This document shows, piece after piece, positions 8,466 through 12,147 of a DNA stretch of 12,147 nucleotides. Both the position numbers and the translations under genes were made by a program. Position 1 is the stretch's first letter; the number at the start of each line of letters is the position of its first letter. Under the pieces are notes generated by a model. It saw only the letters and a list, made by a program, of their open reading frames with translations, ran no database searches and was not told the DNA's origin. This stretch comes from Bacteroidota bacterium. Lineage in GTDB: Bacteria; Bacteroidota; Bacteroidia; Bacteroidales; Dysgonomonadaceae. The DNA lies in contig JAEZZZ010000080.1 in NCBI GenBank assembly GCA_023418255.1, forward strand, positions 1 to 12,147, read 5' to 3'.

Positions 8466-9539
8466 ATGAATAAGCTACATGTAGGCGACCGCATTCGATT
8501 CTTAAACTCCGTAGGTGGAGGAACAGTCAAAGGATTTCTCAACAAAAACATGGTTATTGTGGAGGATGAATTTGGTTTTGATGTGCCGGTACTGATTTCG
8601 GAATGTATTGCAATGGAGCAGACAAATAATGAAAAATTGGCTGCCGAAGATAATATACCGCAAAAAAATGAAAAAACGGAGCAAAAACCTTTTCCGAAAG
8701 TGGACGATGTTTTGTTGCCCCAAGATATAGCGATAGAGACAAAGGAGGGGGAGAAAATAACCGTCTGTATTGCATATTTACCGACAGATACAAAAAAAAT
8801 AACCAACACTTCGTATGAAGCTTTTTTGGTGAATGATAGCAACTACTATCTGTTTTTCAATTATATGAGTAGAGAAAATGATGTTTGGATAAGTCGGTAT
8901 AATGGCACGATTGAACCAAACACAAAAATGTTTTTAGAAGAGTTTGACTCTTCACAACTCAATGAAATAGAAAAAGTATGCGTTCAGTTTATCGCTTTCA
9001 AACACAACAAATCGTATCGGTTTAAAACACCCTATTCTGTCGAGTTGCGCATCGATACAACAAAGTTTTACAAATTACACACTTTTCAGGAAAACGACTA
9101 CTTCGATGAATCGGCTTTGATATATCATCTTGTCGTTAATGATGTTCCGGAGCGTGAAATGCTTGTCTCGGCCGCCGATTTGCAGCGTGCCATACAGGAG
9201 AAAGAAAACGCGTCGAAACGTCCGCGCAAGCAACCAATAAAAAGAAAAAAAGAGAAAGATATTATAGAAGTAGATCTACATATTGATCAACTTCTCGACA
9301 CAACCGCCGGAATGACCAATGCCGATATTTTGCAATATCAATTGAGTAAATTCAACCAAGTGATGCAGGAAAATCGTTCTCGAAAAAATCGAAAAATTGT
9401 ATTTATTCATGGCAAAGGTAACGGAGTGCTTAAAAATGCCTTGTTGAACGAGTTCAAAAGAAAATATAAATCGTGTTACATCCAAGACGCCTCGTTCAAA
9501 GAATATGGTTTTGGTGCGACGATGATAACTATTCGCTAA
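8466..9539 (+). CDS. DUF2027 and Smr-domain protein
   Basis: This is a 357-residue Bacteroidota-type protein with an N-terminal DUF2027 region and a C-terminal Smr domain. Smr domains are known as nucleic-acid binding or nicking modules, for example at the end of MutS2, so a role on DNA or RNA is likely but its specific job is unknown. Residues 1-50 form the small barrel-like segment with VGGGTVKGF (16-24). Residues 51-80 are a polar linker, and 85-240 a beta-rich middle domain. A basic linker KRPRKQPIKRKKEK (251-264) precedes Smr. Key Smr motifs are DLHI (270-273) and HGKGNGVLK (315-323), followed by YGFGATMITI near the end. The frame is open back to an ATG at 8349, but that extension contains the -7 box at 8419. 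MNKLHVGD at 8466 matches the usual family start, so I use it. It is the first gene of the unit that continues to argR. Confidence 0.9.
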   Translation: MNKLHVGDRIRFLNSVGGGTVKGFLNKNMVIVEDEFGFDVPVLISECIAMEQTNNEKLAAEDNIPQKNEKTEQKPFPKVDDVLLPQDIAIETKEGEKITVCIAYLPTDTKKITNTSYEAFLVNDSNYYLFFNYMSRENDVWISRYNGTIEPNTKMFLEEFDSSQLNEIEKVCVQFIAFKHNKSYRFKTPYSVELRIDTTKFYKLHTFQENDYFDESALIYHLVVNDVPEREMLVSAADLQRAIQEKENASKRPRKQPIKRKKEKDIIEVDLHIDQLLDTTAGMTNADILQYQLSKFNQVMQENRSRKNRKIVFIHGKGNGVLKNALLNEFKRKYKSCYIQDASFKEYGFGATMITIR

Positions 9540-9594
9540 TTTTTAGTCACAAATATAAAACAGACTAACTAACGCAATAAAAAATATAAATCAA

Positions 9595-10182
9595 ATGAAA
9601 AAAGCAATTCTTTTACTTTCAACCTGCCTGTTATTAACAGGATGTGATGTATTGAATCAAGTTAGTGGCTTATTCACTCTTTCGCAATGCGATTATAAGT
9701 ACAATTCGATAACCGACATCCAACTATCAGGAATGAATCTGGGCGACGGGTCGGGATTTTCGATGTTGGACCTCGCGAATATTGCAACGGTATTGTCGGG
9801 CGCAAGCAAACAAACCATTCCCTTTAATATGACACTCAATATGGATGTAAGCAATCCAAACAAATCGGCGGCTTTTCTTAATGCGCTGGATTATGCCGTT
9901 CTTATTAACGAAATGGAGTTTACAACCGGCAAATTAGATATTCCCATTCGCATCGAACCGGGATCCACAGCCAAATTGCCTATCTCTATGGCGGTGGACC
10001 TGAGAGAATTGATGAATAGATACTCAAAAGATCGTGTGGCAAGAGAGATGCGCTCATTTTTGGGTATTACATCAGAAAAAACCGATATTACGGTGAAATT
10101 GTGGCCCAAAGTAATGGTTGGCAATAAGGCTGTTCCATCGCCGGCAGCCATTCCGGTGGTGTTCAGTTTTGGTGGAAAATAG
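9595..10182 (+). CDS. Small LEA14-like (LEA type 2) lipoprotein
   Basis: A 195-residue predicted lipoprotein of unknown function. The signal peptide MKKAILLLSTCLLLTGC ends in the lipobox L14-T15-G16-C17, so the mature protein should be membrane-anchored by a lipidated Cys17. The mature part resembles the LEA type 2 / water-stress fold. The NPN at 87-89, inside DVSNPNKSAAFLNALDYAVLINE, matches that family's strand-NPN-strand-INE pattern, and the rest is predicted beta-rich with a short helix near 137-157. It starts 55 nt after the Smr gene. That gap holds no visible promoter or terminator, only A-rich sequence typical of Bacteroidota translation starts. It ends 3 nt before argR, so the three genes are probably co-transcribed. 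The lipoprotein call is strong. The LEA-like call is moderate and the function is open. Confidence 0.82.
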   Translation: MKKAILLLSTCLLLTGCDVLNQVSGLFTLSQCDYKYNSITDIQLSGMNLGDGSGFSMLDLANIATVLSGASKQTIPFNMTLNMDVSNPNKSAAFLNALDYAVLINEMEFTTGKLDIPIRIEPGSTAKLPISMAVDLRELMNRYSKDRVAREMRSFLGITSEKTDITVKLWPKVMVGNKAVPSPAAIPVVFSFGGK

Positions 10183-10185
10183 AGG

Positions 10186-10665
10186 ATGATAAAAAAGGAT
10201 AAAAAAGAGAGACAAAAAGAAATTGCCGAGATTGTAAGTAAATCGGTAATTGACAGTCAGGAAGAGCTATTGCAAATTCTTGCAGAAAGGGGTTTTGAGG
10301 TGACACAAGCCACGTTGTCTCGCGATTTTAGAGAGTTGAAAATCGCCAAAACTCCCGACGACTTGGGGCGTTATGTTTATCGGCTGCCATCGAAACGTTT
10401 GCAAACCAATCCATCTGAAAAGCGTGGCATGATGTCGCCTTTCATGCGACAAGGTATTATGAATATTGAGTTTTCGGGACAAATGGCAATGATAAAAACA
10501 CCGGAAGGATATGCACAAGGCATCGCTCGTGATATTGACGTTGCCAATATTTCGGGGATTATGGGAACCATTGCCGGATATGACACTGTATTTGTTGTGT
10601 TACGCGAAAATGCTGACAAAACAAACATCATGCATTCGCTAAAAATAATTTTTACATTGCAGTAG
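10186..10665 (+). CDS. argR: ArgR/AhrC-family arginine repressor homologue
   Basis: ArgR proteins are hexameric, arginine-responsive DNA-binding regulators of arginine synthesis and breakdown. The 159-residue product has the usual two domains. Residues 7-68 form the winged helix-turn-helix with the recognition segment TQATLSRDFRELKIAK (40-55). Residues 91-157 form the oligomerisation and ligand domain, with MIKTPEGYAQGIARDID (102-118). The arginine-binding motif, GTIAGDDT in E. coli and many homologues, reads GTIAGYDT here: Tyr132 replaces the first Asp while Asp133 is kept. The change could weaken or alter arginine sensing, unless this lineage compensates elsewhere. The ATG follows the lipoprotein stop by 3 nt, with AGAGG directly before it, suggesting translational coupling. 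No arginine-synthesis gene lies nearby, unlike the common argR-arg clusters of Bacteroidota. The fold is certain. The ligand response is not. Confidence 0.92.
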   Translation: MIKKDKKERQKEIAEIVSKSVIDSQEELLQILAERGFEVTQATLSRDFRELKIAKTPDDLGRYVYRLPSKRLQTNPSEKRGMMSPFMRQGIMNIEFSGQMAMIKTPEGYAQGIARDIDVANISGIMGTIAGYDTVFVVLRENADKTNIMHSLKIIFTLQ

Positions 10666-10701
10666 ATTTTATTTGATTTTGTGCATTTTAATTAATAGAT
10701 T

Positions 10702-10735
10702 TGTTTTGAGTTGTTTATATCTCTGTTTTGAGTTG
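10702..10735. repeat. 12-bp direct repeat TGTTTTGAGTTG, 22-nt period
   Basis: TGTTTTGAGTTG occurs perfectly at 10702-10713 and again at 10724-10735, just after argR. The 22-nt spacing is close to two helical turns, as in paired protein-binding sites, but a chance or local duplication cannot be excluded. The second copy also forms the left arm of the terminator candidate. Confidence 0.6.
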
Positions 10736-10760
10736 GTTAATGGTCTCAAAATCTTTTTTT
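10726..10760 (+). terminator. Weak intrinsic terminator candidate after argR
   Basis: TTTTGAG (10726-10732) and CTCAAAA (10745-10751) can pair as a 7-bp stem with a 12-nt loop, followed closely by seven T residues (10754-10760). The stem has only two G-C pairs, so termination would be inefficient. Position and T-tract suit an end for the Smr-lipoprotein-argR unit. Confidence 0.4.
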
Positions 10761-10787
10761 AAGAAAAATGTGCAAAAAAATGAAACG

Positions 10788-10821
10788 GATAGTAAAAGTT
10801 CGAATATTCTTACTATCTTTG
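10788..10821 (+). promoter_or_regulatory. Promoter of the RRM gene inside a perfect 8-bp inverted repeat
   Basis: The -7 box TATCTTTG is at 10814-10821. The perfect inverted repeat GATAGTAA (10788-10795) / TTACTATC (10810-10817), with a 14-nt spacer, overlaps both the -7 box and the -33 position. Arm centres are 22 nt apart, about two helical turns, as expected for a dimeric regulator. Transcription would start near 10828, leaving a leader of about 125 nt before the ATG. The leader repeats CATCGCAT (10822-10829 and 10866-10873). No canonical TTTG -33 box is seen. Confidence 0.6.
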
Positions 10822-10952
10822 CATCGCATTAGTTTTTTATAGCAGACCGTTTATTAGTTTCTTTTCATCGCATGACAAGTTATTTTTAACCTTTCTGATA
10901 CAGATTTCTTCTGCAAATACAATTTATATATTTTTTATTCAAACATTTATTC

Positions 10953-11258
10953 ATGAATATTTTTGTAGCTGGCTTAAGCTATCAAATTAGCGAAGCCGAT
11001 TTAAAAGAACTTTTTGAGGATTACGGACAAGTATCCTCAGCCAAGATTATTACAGACAGAGAAACAAGACGCTCTAAAGGGTATGGTTTTGTTGAAATGA
11101 ACGACGAAGAAGGACAACGTGCCATTGACGATCTTAATGGTGCCGAATACGATGGACGCACATTGTCAGTTTCTGTTGCACGTCCACGTGCAGAAGGAAA
11201 TTACCGCAACAACAATAATCGCGGCGGTGGTGGTTACCAACGTAGAGATAGATATTGA
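10953..11258 (+). CDS. Small RRM-domain RNA-binding protein
   Basis: A 101-residue single-RRM protein, predicted to bind single-stranded RNA in the cytoplasm. The RNP2 motif is IFVAGL (3-8) and RNP1 is KGYGFVEM (42-49), both with the aromatic residues that stack on bases (Phe4, Tyr44, Phe46). The RRM ends near residue 78. A short tail NYRNNNNRGGGGYQRRDRY is Gly/Arg/Asn-rich, as in plant, cyanobacterial and Bacteroidota RRM proteins such as the Bacteroides Rbp family, and may add unspecific RNA affinity. It is monocistronic: its own promoter lies about 125 nt upstream, and a strong terminator follows 45 nt downstream. The long AT-rich leader with repeated elements suggests post-transcriptional or temperature-dependent control, which is inference. 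RNA targets cannot be told from sequence. Confidence 0.95.
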   Translation: MNIFVAGLSYQISEADLKELFEDYGQVSSAKIITDRETRRSKGYGFVEMNDEEGQRAIDDLNGAEYDGRTLSVSVARPRAEGNYRNNNNRGGGGYQRRDRY

Positions 11259-11302
11259 TACACAGTAAAACTACTATCAGATAAAAGTTTTTTACTTAGG
11301 TG

Positions 11303-11345
11303 AAAAGCAGGGCTGATTTCATATAGAAGTTCAGCCCTTTTTATT
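11303..11345 (+). terminator. Intrinsic terminator of the RRM gene
   Basis: AGGGCTGA (11309-11316) pairs perfectly with TCAGCCCT (11331-11338) around a 14-nt loop. AAAA precedes the stem and TTTT follows it directly (11339-11342). This is a standard rho-independent terminator. Confidence 0.85.
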
Positions 11346-11373
11346 ACTTTTACTTTGAAAAATAAAAAAACAC

Positions 11374-11419
11374 CCTAACCATGTACAAAAGTACACAGTA
11401 TCGCACAGCCGATGTTAGG
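11374..11419. repeat. Nested imperfect palindrome
   Basis: An outer inverted repeat CCTAAC (11374-11379) / GTTAGG (11414-11419) encloses a second one, TGTAC-AAAA-GTACA (11382-11395). It could be the remnant end of a mobile element or a structured RNA element. The arms are short. Confidence 0.4.
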
Positions 11420-11448
11420 ACAACTAATAAATAGATTTAATCTCTAAG

Positions 11449-11637
11449 TCAGAAATTCTTAAATTCAGCCAAGAATTCAGGGATGATCACCGCTTGAAGC
11501 GTTTTCAAGTGTCGCAACAATAGCGACCGCGCTTTCGTGCTACGCTCCTCGCAACAGATGATGCCTTTGCCGCATTGTTCAAAACCTGCTGTGTTTTGTC
11601 CGGGCGGAGCGAACGTGTGAAATGAGAATAGAAGCAC
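11449..11637 (-). other. 62-codon ORF of unknown status in a GC-richer patch
   Basis: An open minus-strand frame of 62 codons from ATG (11637) to TGA (11449). The product shows no signal peptide or membrane helix. Its second half, from about residue 33 (STKARSLLLRHLKTLQAVII), looks amphipathic and helical. The underlying DNA is richer in G and C than its surroundings, so it may have been acquired. I do not recognise the protein. It could be the tail of a decayed mobile-element gene or a chance ORF, and no promoter is evident. Confidence 0.25.
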
Positions 11638-11744
11638 TGTTCAAAAATTTGAAGCATAACTTTATAATCAGATACCTCTATGGGTAAAAACGGGTAATGC
11701 CATCAAGATTCAGATTTGGGAAATATTTATCGGCAATTTACTGC

Positions 11745-11942
11745 TTATGAAATTATGTAATGCTCACTGAAACGCTCTTGGAGCCTTTCCCGAATGGCTG
11801 CAATGATACGAATTTCACTAAATATTCTGTTTTTTCTTAATTTTTTGTTGATCATTCCTTTGAACACATCTTCTTTTTGTTTTTCTTAATACTTCGGTAA
11901 ATATTCAATTAACCAATTAAAATTCAATGATTTACATAACAT
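11745..11942 (-). pseudogene. Interrupted 65-codon reading frame (one in-frame TAA), unknown family
   Basis: From an ATG at 11942 the frame encodes MLCKSLNFNWLIEYLPKY, meets TAA (11888-11886), and then stays open without a shift for 46 more codons to TAA at 11747-11745. The downstream part includes EKQKEDVFKGMINKK and then FSEIRIIAAIRERLQERFSE, which looks like a charged amphipathic helix of real protein. A separate start at MINKK (ATG 11855) would give 36 residues. One base change from a sense codon such as CAA, GAA or AAA would create the stop. The frame reads away from the putative transposase at 12014. I do not recognise the family. It may be a fragment of a gene broken by insertion, or chance. 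Confidence 0.35.
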
Positions 11943-11969
11943 AGTTTAACACAAAAAAGATGATTAAGC

Positions 11970-11998
11970 AGCTGATTATCAGTATCTTTGTAGCTGAT
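11970..11998 (+). promoter_or_regulatory. Putative promoter before the gene at 12014
   Basis: The -7 box TATCTTTG lies at 11983-11990, 23 nt before the ATG. It is flanked by AGCTGAT at 11970-11976 and 11992-11998 (22-nt period). The small palindrome CTGATTATCAG (11972-11982) directly abuts its upstream side. No TTTG -33 box is evident. Confidence 0.5.
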
Positions 11999-12013
11999 CA
12001 AAACCTAATAAAG

Positions 12014-12147
12014 ATGGATAGAACCAGCATACTTAACCAATATAGAGGTATCTGTAGTGATGTTCTTGGTGAACTAACTACGAAGTTAAACAAAAGTTTC
12101 AAATCATTCCTTATGGAGACGCTTATTTTGTATCTGGTCATTCCCGG
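12014..12147 (+). CDS. Probable transposase N terminus, cut by the window end
   Basis: An open frame begins at ATG 12014 and runs off the window after 44 full codons. The visible product starts MDRTSILNQYRGICSDVLGE and ends SFLMETLILYLVIP, a helical segment followed by a hydrophobic stretch. It resembles, from memory, the N termini of DDE transposases from Bacteroidota insertion sequences, in which a Leu-rich helix ending in an IPG-type turn precedes the catalytic part. No catalytic residue lies inside the window, so the family is not certain. The -7 box 23 nt upstream and the broken sequence before it support a mobile element. It could also be an ordinary host gene. Confidence 0.45.
   Translation, partial: MDRTSILNQYRGICSDVLGELTTKLNKSFKSFLMETLILYLVIP

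Larger units (their letters stand above)
11346..12013. other. Gene-poor accessory stretch between the RRM terminator and a putative transposase
   Basis: This 668-nt stretch holds no intact gene that I recognise. It contains a nested palindrome (11374-11419), a locally GC-richer segment around 11490-11620 with a 62-codon minus-strand ORF, a minus-strand reading frame broken by an ochre stop (11745-11942), and a -7 box before the gene at 12014. The mixture of composition and broken frames fits a site of past insertions. No clear terminal inverted repeats or target-site duplication could be identified by eye. Confidence 0.5.

Noticed and set aside
8447..8842. 131-codon minus-strand ORF opposite the Smr gene
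   Set aside because: Low-complexity Phe/Ser-rich product that mirrors Lys/Glu-rich coding on the plus strand. Shadow.
1..12147. CRISPR array, tRNA, rRNA, or a defence or biosynthetic cluster
   Set aside because: No regularly spaced repeats, no cloverleaf-like or rRNA-like sequence, and no such gene families. The intact recognised genes are ordinary chromosomal ones.

Overview
The window looks like a stretch of Bacteroidota (probably Bacteroidales) chromosome. The base composition is AT-rich. Several genes are preceded by the Bacteroidota-type -7 box TAnnTTTG. The gene set is also typical of the phylum: a lipoprotein-type TamA relative (TamL) next to a very long TamB, the long form of QueA, a DUF2027-Smr protein, and a small RRM RNA-binding protein. 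Genus cannot be fixed from the sequence alone.

Layout. Minus strand, 8248 down to 68: queA (tRNA queuosine modification), tamB (periplasm-spanning AsmA-like/DUF490 protein) and tamL (lipidated Omp85 barrel). They form one probable transcription unit, read from a promoter near 8301-8332. TamB and TamL are the two halves of a translocation and assembly module linking the inner and outer membranes. A (TCTA)5 tetranucleotide repeat lies at the tamB/tamL junction and overlaps the tamB stop codon. Positions 1-67, downstream of tamL, hold nothing I can assign. Plus strand, 8466 to 10665: a DUF2027-Smr protein, a small LEA14-like lipoprotein and an ArgR-family regulator form a second, divergent unit. 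The ArgR gene starts 3 nt after the lipoprotein stop. After it come a weak terminator candidate and a 12-bp direct repeat, then a promoter embedded in a perfect 8-bp inverted repeat. That promoter drives an RRM protein (10953-11258), which ends at a clear intrinsic terminator (11303-11345).

Positions 11346-12013 hold no intact recognisable gene and look like accessory debris: a nested palindrome, a locally GC-richer 62-codon ORF, and a 65-codon minus-strand reading frame broken by one ochre stop. At the right edge (12014) a gene begins that resembles the N terminus of an insertion-sequence transposase, but the window cuts it off.

Most of the window is conserved core genome. I found no clearly new multi-gene system. 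The points most worth a second look are the ArgR homologue with Tyr in place of the first Asp of the GTIAGDDT arginine-binding motif, the inverted repeat framing the RRM promoter, the duplicated block over the queA promoter, the repeat at the tamB stop, and the interrupted reading frame beside the putative transposase.
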